Source: DATFVA01 sp963832715 (GTDB taxonomy: Bacteria; Bacteroidota; Ignavibacteria; Ignavibacteriales; Ignavibacteriaceae). Taken from it: a DNA stretch of 64,000 nt. Location of the stretch: the NCBI GenBank assembly GCA_963832715.1, contig CAWHVB010000003.1, positions 248,001-312,000 on the forward strand. The letters are read 5' to 3'. Of the stretch, positions 43,760 to 53,120 are shown one piece after another (the first letter of the stretch is position 1; the number at the start of each line of letters is the position of its first letter). The notes beneath the pieces were generated by a model. That model was not told where the DNA came from. It worked only from the letters and a program-made list of their open reading frames with translations, and searched no databases. A program made the position numbers and the translations under genes.

Positions 43760-44794
43760 TTAAGATAATCTTTCTTTTAATGTTTGAATGTTATCTATCT
43801 CAGATGGATCATATCCTCTGAGGACGGCTGTGTAATAAGTTATCCAATCAAATAAATAAATCAAATCCATTAATCTGATCTTGAAATCTTCTTCCTCACT
43901 TTCAATATTTATATAATCAAGACCTTTTTTACCAGCGAGTTCGGTTGTAATCTCGAATCGCTTTCTTACCTGCGGGTGATATGTTTCATCAAGAATATTG
44001 ATCAGTTTTGCAGAAAGCTGCTTTTCGCTGTAACTTTCCCATCCAATTATTTCATTGTGATTCAATTCCGGGATAACATTGTGGAAGGCGTGTAATTTCG
44101 AGTTCTCATTCAACTGGCATTTCAGACGGTACCCTGCGGCAGAAGTAATATCGGCAGCAGAATATATTACAGGGATAAACCCTATCAGCTGCATGGCACA
44201 ATTAAATGCAATATTGTTTTCCCGGGTATATTCTTTCCCCTTAAGCATCCATAGTTTTTTTATCCTATCGACTACCTCATCCTGACCGGAAATCAATCCC
44301 AGGCCGGAGAATACCTTTAATAACGAGAAAAAACTCAAGCCAAGCGCAAACCTGGGCTGAAAACCCGATTTCATTTTAACCACGGGTATTTTGTTCTTCA
44401 GCGCTATAGTCTCAGCCTTCCCCCCTGTAGTTATACAAACAATACCGCATTTCTTATTTATTCCCTCCTCAAAAACTGAAATCGTTTCTTCCGTATTTCC
44501 GGAGTATGATGATACAATAAGCAGTGTATTTTTATCCGCGAAAAGAGGAAGATTATAATTCCTGTTTACAAAGAAAGGAAGCGGCATTTCGTCTCTGAGA
44601 AAATTCTGCATAAGGTCGCCGCTTATTGCCGAACCGCCCAGCCCGGTAACAATGATATTTCTGAATTTCTTAGTCTTAAGTTTTTCAATATCTATTTCAT
44701 TCTGCCATGCCGATTCGATCTGCGTGTAAGTTTCTTCCAGCACTTTAAACTGTTTCTGAGGATCGTATTTAGCTACATAATCATTGATATTCAT
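43760..44794 (-). CDS. Bifunctional phosphoglucose/phosphomannose isomerase
   Basis: A 344-residue SIS-domain protein of the short bifunctional PGI/PMI family. The first SIS domain has 'IIVTGLGGSAISGDL' and 'LLIVSSYSGNTEETISVFEEG'; the second has 'ELNHNEIIGWE', the conserved catalytic region of this group. It interconverts fructose-6-P with glucose-6-P or mannose-6-P. It is the last gene of the operon with ptsI, ptsH and the isoprenoid genes; the gap to ptsI is 8 bases. Its frame is clean, unlike those genes. Confidence 0.88.
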   Translation of the reverse strand: MNINDYVAKYDPQKQFKVLEETYTQIESAWQNEIDIEKLKTKKFRNIIVTGLGGSAISGDLMQNFLRDEMPLPFFVNRNYNLPLFADKNTLLIVSSYSGNTEETISVFEEGINKKCGIVCITTGGKAETIALKNKIPVVKMKSGFQPRFALGLSFFSLLKVFSGLGLISGQDEVVDRIKKLWMLKGKEYTRENNIAFNCAMQLIGFIPVIYSAADITSAAGYRLKCQLNENSKLHAFHNVIPELNHNEIIGWESYSEKQLSAKLINILDETYHPQVRKRFEITTELAGKKGLDYINIESEEEDFKIRLMDLIYLFDWITYYTAVLRGYDPSEIDNIQTLKERLS

Positions 44795-44802
44795 TTAAAT
44801 CC

Positions 44803-46573
44803 TTATATAATATTTCTTGTGCGGGTAATTGAGTTGTCTTTAAAGAATTTCTCTATCCTTTCGAGTATTTCCTCCTGTGTAACCAAAGAGAGACAGTCCT
44901 GAGCTAGTTCATTCAGTTTTTCCATTGAGCAGCTTCTTATAATTCTTTTTGCATAAGCTATTGTTGATGGCGACATACTGAGAGATTCCAGTCCGAGTCC
45001 GACAAGAAGGGGCATAGCGAGAGTATCGGCGGCCATTTCCCCGCAGAGACTGACGCTTTTATGAGATTTTTTTGCTTCCTGAACGATATGATATAATGTT
45101 CTTACAACAGCCGGGCTGAATTCCTGGAAAAGATCAGAAACAAGGTCATTGCCGCGGTCAACTGCCATAAGATATTGGATAAGATCATTTGTTCCGATGC
45201 TTAGAAAATCGACTTCATTTGCAAATTCTTTAGCCATTAAAGCTGCAGAGGGAACTTCCATCATTATTCCGATTTTCATATTCTTTATCGAATGGAATTT
45301 TGTTCTTTCTCAGTTCCTGCTTGCATTCTTCTATTATTTCCTTTGCCCGCCGGATCTCTTTAATTGTTGCAACCATTGGCAGCATTACCTGGATATTCTT
45401 ATTTACGCTTGCCCTGAGAATTGCTTTTATCTGAGTCCTGAAGATTCCCTGATTCTCAAGAAGAAGTCTTATGCCTCTCAATCCAAGGAATGGATTAGGT
45501 TCATCATAATCGAGAAGTTTGAATTTATCACCGCCGATATCGAAAACTCTTATTGTAAATGTCTCAGGATAAATTCTGCTGGAAAGATTGGTATAGATTC
45601 TTGTCTGCTCATCTTCATACGGGAATTCTCCGAGTTCTTCAAGTATCTGTTCTGTCCTGTAAAGACCTATACCTTCAGCACCGCTGGTGATGACAAGATC
45701 AATCTCACCAGTTACATCCACATTTGCCTGCAGTGTAATTTTTTTTCCGTCTGTAGTTACTGCAGGTTTATCTTTTAGTTCTTCAAGTTCTTTCTGAAGC
45801 TGCTTTAAGTTTTTCAAGTTTCTGATTGAAAAATTCAATTTGTTCTTCATTGGGATTTACAATAACATAACCGTGAAAACCATCAACAATAATTGTATCG
45901 TCTTCTTTTATATGAAGTGTTGCATTATGAGTTCCAACAACAGCAGGAATGTTTAATGATCTTGAAACTATTGCCGCGTGTAGAGGTAAGTCCGCCGTGA
46001 TCGGTTACAAATCCCTGAACATTACTCCTGCTAAGCAGAATCGTATCCGCAGGAGTAAGTGAATCACTCACTACAACCACATCATGTTTAATTTTCGATT
46101 GCCATCTTTTTTTCTGTAGATTCCTGATAATCCTGTTTTTAATATCTTCAATATCGTGCGCTCTTTCTTTCATATATGTTTCATGAGAAATCATCATCAG
46201 ATCCTGGTATTTTGAAATTTCATCATCGACAATAAATTCAGGCTGTTTCCTTTCCTGTTCAATTCGTTTATTTATATTATCTAATAAGAACAGGATCATC
46301 AAGTATCATTATCTGAGCTTCAAAAATAGCGGCTCTTTCATCTCCCATTTTTTCACGGGCAATACCGAGAATTTTATTCAGTTCTTTCTTTGATTTATTG
46401 AGTGCTTCATAAGATTCCTTTTAGCTTCATCAATATCTGTGATTTCTCCCCTGCTTAACATCTATCTTTTCTTTTGTAAAGAGATATGCTTTACCAATAA
46501 CAATTCCAGGTGCTGCTGCAATACCTGCAATCTTATTTTCCGCATCGCGGAATATTTGTCTGAATGATTTCAC
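44803..46573 (-). pseudogene. ptsI: Phosphoenolpyruvate-protein phosphotransferase (PTS enzyme I), interrupted by six frameshifts
   Basis: The pieces together give a full-length enzyme I of roughly 580 residues. Reading from GTG 46573 ('KIAGIAAAPGIVIGKAY') one passes the His-domain ('GGLTSHAAIVSRS' after correction), then 'GIGLYRTEQILEELGEFP', 'IRVFDIGGDK', 'NPFLGLRGIRLLLE', 'MKIGIMMEVPSAA' and 'IGTNDLIQYLMAVDRGN'. The frame breaks near 46448, 46411, 46284, 45981, 45804 and 45284, and most sit in short homopolymers. EI takes phosphate from PEP and passes it to HPr. Its GTG overlaps the corrected ptsH stop. The breaks could be true decay, but the retained catalytic motifs suggest base-call errors. 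Confidence 0.85.
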
Positions 46574-46837
46574 AATTCGTCGAATCCTCTCTTAAAATAA
46601 TCCATTATTTCTTCAGGCGGCTTCTTCTTCATCTTCACCATCGAAATGTAAGGTAACATCCGAACCCATCTCAGCAGCAAGAGTCATAACGCCAATAATA
46701 CTTTTTCCGTTAATATTTAATCCGTCTTTAGAAATATAAAATTCACATTTATATTTTGAAGCCATTTTTACAATTGTTGCAGCAGGTCGTGTATGCATTC
46801 CTGCTTTGTTAATAATTTTTACCGTATTTTCAATCAT
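46570..46837 (-). CDS. ptsH: Phosphocarrier protein HPr with one frameshift
   Basis: An HPr-fold protein with the catalytic histidine in 'NKAGMHTRPAATIVKMA' and a conserved serine-46 region 'NGKSIIGVMTLAAEMGS'. As given it stops at 46613. Dropping one base of the GG at 46617-46618 restores the normal end ('EEAAEEIMDYFKRGFDEL') and a stop at 46570 that overlaps the ptsI start. It carries phosphate from enzyme I; the Ser region could serve an HPr kinase. No EII permease is seen in the window, so the pair may be mainly regulatory. Confidence 0.87.
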
Positions 46838-47833
46838 TATTTATTTCTCTTAATTAAATTTTCTGCAAGCCATTTAAATATTTCACGATCTTCTCTGTTC
46901 TTTCAATACTTTCAGAGAACGTAATGCGCGGTTTGTATATTTATTTATTTCTCTTTTAGCATCTTCAATTACATTCAGTTTTTGATAAAGTTTTTTATAC
47001 TGGGCATCTGATTTCGTTTTATTCCCTTTGATCCTGATAATGCTTTTCAAGCTTAGTTTATCCTGTCCTTTTGCTTTTTCAAGAGCTTTAAGAAACAGAT
47101 AAGTTTTTTTCCCTTCAACAAGATCGCCGCCTATAGATTTTCCGAATTCAGTTTCATCTGCTAGTTATATCGAGCAGATCATCCTGAATCTGGAATGCAA
47201 TTCCTATATTTCTGCCAAAACATGGCAATGCTCTTATTTCAACTGCAGAACCGTTCCCGAAGTCTGCACCGATGGAACAGCACATTTCGAGCATTGCCGC
47301 AGTTTTCTTTTTTATCATTACAAAGATACTCATCAGATTGAAATCTGTTTCTTCGTTTCAAATTCTTTATCCAGACTTTGTCCTTCACAAACTTCGAGCA
47401 ATCCTGTTGTAAAATTTCAAATATACTTTTACTGAATTTCCTTTACAGTCTTTCAAAAGATACTCATATGCAACTGCGAGCAGACTATCTCCCGCAAGTA
47501 TTGCAGTACTGTTATCATATTTTACATGAAGAGTAGGTCTTCCTCTTCGTTTATCTGCATTATCCATTATATCATCATGTACAAGGGTAAAATTATGCAG
47601 AAGTTCAACAGCAGCACCTGCCCTGTATACATCTCTGAACTGTCCGCCGACAGCTTTTGCAGAAAGAAGAACAAGCAAAGGTCTGTAGTCCTTTTCCCGC
47701 CGCTTTCAATAATGTAATACGCCGGTGAATAGAGATTTTCGGGTTTTCTTTTCGATAAAGATGTTCTCAGGATTCGATCTACCTGCTTTTGTTCGTTTTT
47801 ATAAATGGAGTTAAATTTCCTGTTGTCACTCAT
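46837..47833 (-). pseudogene. Polyprenyl (geranylgeranyl/farnesyl-type) diphosphate synthase, interrupted by frameshifts
   Basis: The assembled frames give about 330 residues of a trans-isoprenyl diphosphate synthase. The first Asp-rich motif is 'LVHDDIMDNADKRRGRPT' and the second is 'AFQIQDDLLDIT'. Also seen are 'YYIIESGGKR' near the N-terminus, 'GKSIGGDLVEGKKTYL' and a C-terminus 'WLAENLIKRNK' read after correction. The frame breaks near 47685 (two bases), 47412, 47353, 47163 and 46893, mostly in homopolymers. The ATG at 47833 lies 2 bases after the corrected fni stop, and the stop overlaps the ptsH ATG (TAATG). Product chain length cannot be told. Confidence 0.82.
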
Positions 47834-47835
47834 AC

Positions 47836-48883
47836 TTAATAAAATTTCTCCCCTCTTAATAATCTTATTTTTTCTTAATTCCTCCAATGAAGAGGAACCT
47901 GTTAGATACATAATTTTCTTTACATAATCAAACCATTCCTTAATTAAAATCTCAACACCAATGTTATCTTTATCCATAGCGTCTGTAGTATAATCCTGGC
48001 AGAAGCAACTATATCAGAACCAAGTGCGAGTGCTTTAGCGGCTTCAATGGGGGAATTTATACCGCCTGATCCAATCAGGGTGAAATCATATTTCTTTTTT
48101 AACTCTGAGATAGTTCTTATACAAAAAGAAGTCGGCAGTCCCCAGTCCCAGAATTCTTCATATTTATCATTTTTATTTCTTAGAATCTCTACCCCTGCCC
48201 AGCTTGTTCCGCCTGCGCCGGCAACATCAATTCCTTGAACTCCGCAATCAAGCAGTTTGATTGCAGCTTTTGCTGATATACCCGCACCTACTTCTTTAAC
48301 TATCACAGGAATATTTACCTGCTTTGACCAGATTGCTTAATTTTTTTAAAAGTCCGGTAAATTCAGGTTCACCGTTTTTTTGTATTAGTTCCTGCAAAGG
48401 ATTCACATGAACAACCATCGCATCCGCCCCGATGAGATCGACAAAGAAGTTAACTGGGTCGAAGGTATCCATTTATACCAGCTGAGCCGCGCCAATATTT
48501 CCCAGCATAGGAATGGAAGGGGCATTTTCCCTTATTACCTTATAAGTGTTGTGATAGTCTTTATTCTCAAGGGCTTGGCGCTGGCTGCCGACACCTAACG
48601 GAATATTAAGGTTATTTGCAGTAACCGAAAGTCTGGCGTTTATATTCTCTGCTTCAGAAGTACCTCCCGTCATACAAGAAATCAGGAACGGGTAATCTAT
48701 TTTCTTGCCGAATAATACTGTCCCGAGTTCAATTTTAGTGATATCCACTTCGGTAATTGCATAATGCTCAAAGTCATAGAATTCAAAGCCGTTTGTTTTG
48801 CTTTTAAACGCAACTTTATCTGTCAGGGACAGTTCAATGTGCTCCTTTTTTCGGGTTGAAATTGAATCAGTATTCCGGGTCAT
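47836..48883 (-). pseudogene. fni: Isopentenyl-diphosphate delta-isomerase type 2, interrupted by a stop and frameshifts
   Basis: About 350 residues of the FMN-dependent type 2 isomerase: 'STRKKEHIELSL', 'FLISCMTGGTSEAENIN', 'LGVGSQRQALEN', 'MLGNIGAAQLV', 'NPLQELIQKNGEPEF', 'KEVGAGISAKAAIKLL', 'VAGAGGTSWAGVE' and 'LIGSGGINSPIEAAKALALG'. An in-frame stop sits at 48473-48475, and the frame shifts near 48314, 47985 and 47850 (GGGG). ATG 48883 is preferred; a TTG at 48922 is possible. It isomerises IPP and DMAPP, feeding the prenyl synthase that follows. As in the neighbours, motifs are intact, so errors in the sequence are likely. Confidence 0.85.
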
Positions 48884-49304
48884 TTGAAAATAATTTATTT
48901 TATTAATTTTCGGGTCAGACAAAATATCAAAAATTTGTTAAAAATACCGTTCTGAATTTGGTGGATTGAGCGAATTTCCAGGTCAGGAGAGTGCCGTGAA
49001 AACACATGCGGATCTGATTATTGCCCAGGCAGATCGGCGAATCAGGAAGATGCCGCGAAGAAAAGACCTGCCTGCGGATATCTCCTTCAAAAAACTGCTA
49101 AGCCCGGTCGGTAACCGAATATCAGAAAATACATGCGAAGCCTGACATCTAAAGTCAATTTCTAAAATTTTCTCCGTGGGCGGTTTGTGTCTAATTCCAT
49201 TAAATCTTCAATCGTGAATTTTTACATAAAATTTATTGTGCAATTATTGTAAGTTCGTTCAGGATCAAGTAACTGATGTATAATACAACGAAAGGAGATA
49301 TGGT
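48884..49304. other. Gene-free divergent region between fni and the ferritin-like gene
   Basis: Contains two related imperfect stretches (around 48980-49010 and 49030-49060, 'CAGGANAGTGCCGNGAA'-like) and a GACCTGCCTGCGG half-palindrome. It must contain the promoters of both neighbours, but I could not choose boxes with confidence. Confidence 0.5.
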
Positions 49305-49796
49305 ATGGCTCAGAAAACTTTGAGAAACCTGTTTATAGATGAGTTGAAAGACATCTACGATGCCGAACACCAGCTGGTGAAAGCACTGCCGGTAATGGCT
49401 GAACATGCACATTCGGATGATCTGAGGAAAGCATTTAAGGATCATCTCGATCAGACAAAACAGCATATTAAAAGAGTTGAAGAGATCTTCAACCAGATAG
49501 ATGAGAAGAAAGAGAGCCGGACCTGTGATGGTATGAAAGGGATTGTTCACGAAGGCGAGCAGATGATGAAAAATTTCTCAAGATCCCCTGCCCTGGATGC
49601 TGCTTTGATAGCCGCAGCTCAGAAAGTTGAGCACTATGAGATGGCTTCTTACGGTTCACTCAGGACTTATGCAGAGATGCTTGAGTTCGACGGTGTTGCA
49701 GACAAACTGCAGACTACACTCAACGAGGAAGGTGAAGCTAATTCAATACTTACAAGACTTGCTACGCACGGAATAAACCGTGAAGCAAGAGCGTAA
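49305..49796 (+). CDS. Ferritin-like protein of the YciE/DUF892 family
   Basis: A 163-residue all-helical protein with the DUF892 features 'LFIDELKDIYDAEHQLVKALP', 'HLDQTKQHIKRVEEIF' and 'AAQKVEHYEMASYGSL', in which Glu/His pairs can form a di-metal site. Members are stress-induced and proposed to be non-heme di-iron proteins of the ferritin superfamily. GGAGAT sits upstream of the ATG. It is a single gene with its own terminator. Confidence 0.9.
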   Translation: MAQKTLRNLFIDELKDIYDAEHQLVKALPVMAEHAHSDDLRKAFKDHLDQTKQHIKRVEEIFNQIDEKKESRTCDGMKGIVHEGEQMMKNFSRSPALDAALIAAAQKVEHYEMASYGSLRTYAEMLEFDGVADKLQTTLNEEGEANSILTRLATHGINREARA

Positions 49797-49813
49797 TTAC
49801 GTCTTGATTATTG

Positions 49814-49852
49814 AGGCTGTCTCAAAAGATCAGTGTGAGACAGCCTTTTTTT
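49814..49852 (+). terminator. Terminator of the ferritin-like gene
   Basis: AGGCTGTCTCA pairs with TGAGACAGCCT around an 11-base loop and is followed by seven T residues. It lies about 17 bases after the stop and could also serve the convergent pab operon. Confidence 0.9.
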
Positions 49853-49861
49853 AATTTAAAT

Positions 49862-50458
49862 TTATTTTATACTTGAAATATCCCTCATTTCCTCTGCACC
49901 GAAATCCAGCATCGCATTGATCAGTTTGTAATGGGAGAAATTTTTCAAATCGTCTTTAAGTATATCCAGGGGAATTATTTTTTGTTCATGAAGCAGCTTT
50001 TCTCTGGCTGTGCCCTGCAGGAGAGGGTGCGCGGGGGTAAACCATTTTTCTCCATCGAAGAGAACAATATTCGCGATTGATGAATCGGTAACCCGGTTGG
50101 ATTTAACAATCAGGATATCATCGCAATCTTCCTTAGATTTCAAAAGTTCATTTATGGAAGTCCTGTCGTTGTATTTAAATGTGTATTCTATTCGATTATC
50201 CTCTACCAGCTTGAGCGATTTGATTGAGGGAGGTTTATATATCTCAAATTCGACAGCAAAGGATTCGCTATTATAAAGCAGGCGGCACTTCACGATACCT
50301 TTTCTGTATGCAGCCGGTACCTTAACTTCTTCCCCGAGTTTAAGAGCCGGAATCTTTCCAAACAGGGACCGATACGATCTTTCGTACCGTTCCTGGTGCC
50401 ATTTCAGATTCTGAGGCTCACTGTTGTCAATTTTAATTGATTCAACCAGTTGGTACAT
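49862..50458 (-). CDS. pabC: Aminotransferase class IV, probable 4-amino-4-deoxychorismate lyase
   Basis: A 198-residue fold-type IV PLP protein, somewhat short for the family (about 270). The PLP lysine is likely in 'YTFKYNDR', and the cofactor region 'VTDSSIANIVLFDGEKWFTP' with 'LLQGTAREKLL' is conserved. It follows pabB with a 17-base overlap, which strongly suggests it cleaves aminodeoxychorismate to p-aminobenzoate and pyruvate for folate. Branched-chain aminotransferase is less likely given size and context. Confidence 0.85.
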   Translation of the reverse strand: MYQLVESIKIDNSEPQNLKWHQERYERSYRSLFGKIPALKLGEEVKVPAAYRKGIVKCRLLYNSESFAVEFEIYKPPSIKSLKLVEDNRIEYTFKYNDRTSINELLKSKEDCDDILIVKSNRVTDSSIANIVLFDGEKWFTPAHPLLQGTAREKLLHEQKIIPLDILKDDLKNFSHYKLINAMLDFGAEEMRDISSIK

Positions 50459-51413
50459 AAACTTTACTTATCATTTCATAATATTCATTCTCCGGATCAC
50501 TTAATGCTGTTATTCCCCCGCCGCTTCTAAACTGAAGCCCATTAGCGGTCTTTTCAATATACCTGATATTCACGGCGCTATCTAAATCCTTACCGTCAAA
50601 GATCCCGAAAATACCAGTGTAGAATCCCCGCGGATCCTTTTCAGAAGTCTTAATTATCTCAATAGTTTTCCTTTTGGGTGCACCGCTGATTGATCCTGCC
50701 GGAAGCATTTTAAAAAGCATACCCGCAAGATCCGCTCTCCAATTCTCATTAAGGGTTCCGGTGATCTCCGAACTTACCTGCAAAAGGTCTTTCTGATTGG
50801 TACGTATCCTATCGATATACCTGAATTTTTCTACCTCAACATTTTTGGAAATAACTGACAGATCATTCCTTATCAGATCGACAATAGTATTATGTTCAAA
50901 TAACTCCTTTTTACTATTCAGAAGTTTAGATTCTGCACCGGGAATTTCAGCATCGATAGTCCCTTTCATCGGGTAAGAAAATATCCGGTTATCAATTATT
51001 TTAACAAAACATTCCGGTGAAAATGAAATAAATTCATTTTTATAAAGAAGTTTATAGGGAGCGGATGAGGCGTCATAAAGGTCCGTCAGCAAGAGATTTG
51101 TCTCAATCCCTGTGGGGAAAGTAAGGTTAAGGAGATAAGTATCTCCCCGATCAAGATGAGACTTAACCTTTTCAAAAGCGTCATGGTATTTTTGTTTATC
51201 AACGGGAAATTTTCTGAAGACCTTTAATTCAGCCGGGTCATTTTTTACTTTTCTGTTTGTCTTTCCTTTAATATCATAAAATATTCCGTTTTCTTCAGCT
51301 TGTTCAAGCCTGCATACAAAAGGTTTCTTCATTTCGAAATCCACTATAAAGAAAAACGGTATACCACCCGCTGCAAAACCATTCACCTGCCTGTTGAATT
51401 CCTGCAGTTCCAT
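50442..51413 (-). CDS. pabB: Aminodeoxychorismate synthase component I
   Basis: A 323-residue chorismate-binding enzyme without the long N-terminal domain of classic PabB/TrpE. It has 'GDTYLLNLTFPTGIE', 'FVKIIDNRIFSYPMKGTI', 'HNTIVDLIRNDLS', 'LPAGSISGAPKRKTIEII' and 'FRSGGGITALSDPENEYYE'. The PMKGT lysine is typical of PabB rather than TrpE. With PabA it converts chorismate and glutamine to aminodeoxychorismate. It starts at the base where the pabA stop ends. Confidence 0.92.
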   Translation of the reverse strand: MELQEFNRQVNGFAAGGIPFFFIVDFEMKKPFVCRLEQAEENGIFYDIKGKTNRKVKNDPAELKVFRKFPVDKQKYHDAFEKVKSHLDRGDTYLLNLTFPTGIETNLLLTDLYDASSAPYKLLYKNEFISFSPECFVKIIDNRIFSYPMKGTIDAEIPGAESKLLNSKKELFEHNTIVDLIRNDLSVISKNVEVEKFRYIDRIRTNQKDLLQVSSEITGTLNENWRADLAGMLFKMLPAGSISGAPKRKTIEIIKTSEKDPRGFYTGIFGIFDGKDLDSAVNIRYIEKTANGLQFRSGGGITALSDPENEYYEMISKVYVPTG

Positions 51414-51988
51414 TACCTCAGTTCCGGACTCAGAAAGTTCTGCATCATTTCACTGCCGTATTCCGTGATGATTGATTCAGGATGAAATTGAACACCGAAG
51501 AGAGCGAACTTCTTATGACGGAAAGACATTATTTTTTCATCTTCAGAAATTGCAGTAATTTCCAATTCATCGGGAAAAGTCAGCTTTTTAATAATCCACG
51601 AATGGTACAAGCCGGCATTAAACTTTGGGGGTATTCCGCTGAAAAGTACAGATTCACTAATAACGTTAATCTCTTTTGGCTGTCCGTGGACTACAGAAGG
51701 AAGATGCTCCAGTTCAGCTCCGAAATAACAGGCTATGGCTTCGTGTCCCAGGCAGATTCCAAGTACAGGAATTGTTTTATGATATTCTTTTAAGATTCCA
51801 TTCAGAACGGGGAACTCATCCGGGAGTCCCGGTCCAGGAGAAAGTATTAGTCTCTGATAATTTTTCAATTCACCTATGCTGAGAGAATCCGAAGGGATTA
51901 CCGCAGGGTCATACCCCGTAATCCTCCGGATAAGCTCAACAATGTTATACGTAAAGGAATCATTATTATCTATTAGTGCAATCTGCAT
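51413..51988 (-). CDS. pabA: Aminodeoxychorismate synthase component II (glutamine amidotransferase)
   Basis: About 191 residues of class I glutamine amidotransferase. The catalytic cysteine is in 'VLGICLGHEAIACYFG' and the His-Glu pair in 'GVQFHPESIITEYG'; the N-terminus is 'ALIDNNDSFTYNIVELI'. The ATG at 51988 gives the usual start 'MQIALIDN'; an ATG at 52000 adds four residues. It supplies ammonia to PabB, and may also serve anthranilate synthase if no separate TrpG exists. It lies 14 bases after the cytochrome gene. Confidence 0.93.
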   Translation of the reverse strand: MQIALIDNNDSFTYNIVELIRRITGYDPAVIPSDSLSIGELKNYQRLILSPGPGLPDEFPVLNGILKEYHKTIPVLGICLGHEAIACYFGAELEHLPSVVHGQPKEINVISESVLFSGIPPKFNAGLYHSWIIKKLTFPDELEITAISEDEKIMSFRHKKFALFGVQFHPESIITEYGSEMMQNFLSPELR

Positions 51989-52002
51989 GACAGGGAGCAA
52001 AG

Positions 52003-52731
52003 TTACTGATTAAGTTCCTGAATTTTTCTATCGATAAAGCGGCCCTCAGGCATCAATTTTTTTGCCTTTTCATAATTCCGCAATGCCTTATCCTTATCGC
52101 CCTTTGCCTGGTAAGCCTCTCCAAGTCCGTAATAAGCTATTCCCGACTGGGGGTACATTTCGACATTAAGATTAGCTATTCCGAGGGCGTCATCGTATCT
52201 CTTTTCATCATTCAGCATTTCCACAAGCTTAACCAGTGTGCGGTCGGAGAAGTCGTAAGTAAAACTCCCGTAGTACTGATCGTGGAGCTGATGGTAAGTG
52301 CTGACAGCCTGCGGAAGTCCTTTGTCTTTGATAGTGGTCATGAGGACATCCTCAAGCATAAGGGGTTTCTTATTTCCACGGTGGCAGGTAACGCACTGCA
52401 CGCTCATCACATCCTTTGTGTATTCCGAGAGCTGCGAGAGATAATCCTTGTTTATACCCATAACCATTTTCAGCATGATCCTGGCTTCCTCTTTCTCAGG
52501 TTTTTTATCCGAAGGGAAATCGAGCTTATCAGTACCCTCCTGTTCAGCGTGGCAGAATTCGCAATTAACACCGAGTGCCCCGGTAAATGATCTCATCGTG
52601 CCCAGCAGCTTTTCTTTAGAAATAAGTTTAGGCAGCACCTGCAGATTAGTAAATTTATCAGGTACCTGAGCGTGTGACAATACTGATGAAAGGAATATAA
52701 TTGATGCAAGAATAGAAAGTTTCCTGAACAT
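52003..52731 (-). CDS. Periplasmic di-heme c-type cytochrome with TPR tail
   Basis: A 242-residue protein with a signal peptide (about 1-21). Two heme motifs are seen, 'CEFCH' and 'CVTCH' about 56 residues apart, in the arrangement of the photosynthetic reaction-centre cytochrome c subunit family ('MRSFTGALGVNCEFCHAE', 'MSVQCVTCHRG'). Methionines such as 'ARIMLKMV' can be axial ligands, as in that family. Residues about 145-240 are TPR-like. In non-phototrophs of this lineage such proteins are common and their role is unclear. It begins the pab operon, which is probably only a positional link. Confidence 0.85.
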   Translation of the reverse strand: MFRKLSILASIIFLSSVLSHAQVPDKFTNLQVLPKLISKEKLLGTMRSFTGALGVNCEFCHAEQEGTDKLDFPSDKKPEKEEARIMLKMVMGINKDYLSQLSEYTKDVMSVQCVTCHRGNKKPLMLEDVLMTTIKDKGLPQAVSTYHQLHDQYYGSFTYDFSDRTLVKLVEMLNDEKRYDDALGIANLNVEMYPQSGIAYYGLGEAYQAKGDKDKALRNYEKAKKLMPEGRFIDRKIQELNQ

Positions 52732-53120
52732 AAACCTATGCCTCCGATTTTTCTGAATTTATAAAAGGGTTTACCATAACATATTCTAAAAATCAATACA
52801 CTTCCAGCCCTTTATAAATAATTTGGAGTTACAAAGGAGAAGTAGTGTGGAGTATGGGAGGGGTGAGGTAGTGTAAGGAAGTTTAGAGGCATGACTGCAT
52901 GGATGGATGAATGAATGGATGGGAGAATGGATGAATGGGTGGCTGATAGTACGACCTGCCTGACGGCGGGAGAATACTACAGTGGCAGGAGCACCAGGCA
53001 GAAAGGAAATGCGCCGTGATTAGATTTTATCCAAGAAAGAGTAGTTAAGCTTTTGTTTTAAATTCAAAAAAAGACTATGTTTTTACCGATTAAGTTAAGA
53101 TTTCACAAGAGGACCGGCAA
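52732..53120. other. Gene-free divergent region with GGATGAAT repeat and inverted repeat
   Basis: About 52880-52945 is a GGATGAATGAATGGATGG-like run. It is followed by an imperfect inverted repeat, TAGTACGACCTGCCTGA...GGGAGAATACTA (about 52947-52980). The rest is AT-rich and should hold promoters of the cytochrome gene and the MFS gene. Confidence 0.65.

Noticed and set aside
49233..49550. Minus-strand ORF opposite the ferritin-like gene
   Set aside because: It is a shadow of a well-supported gene and has no domain or ribosome site.
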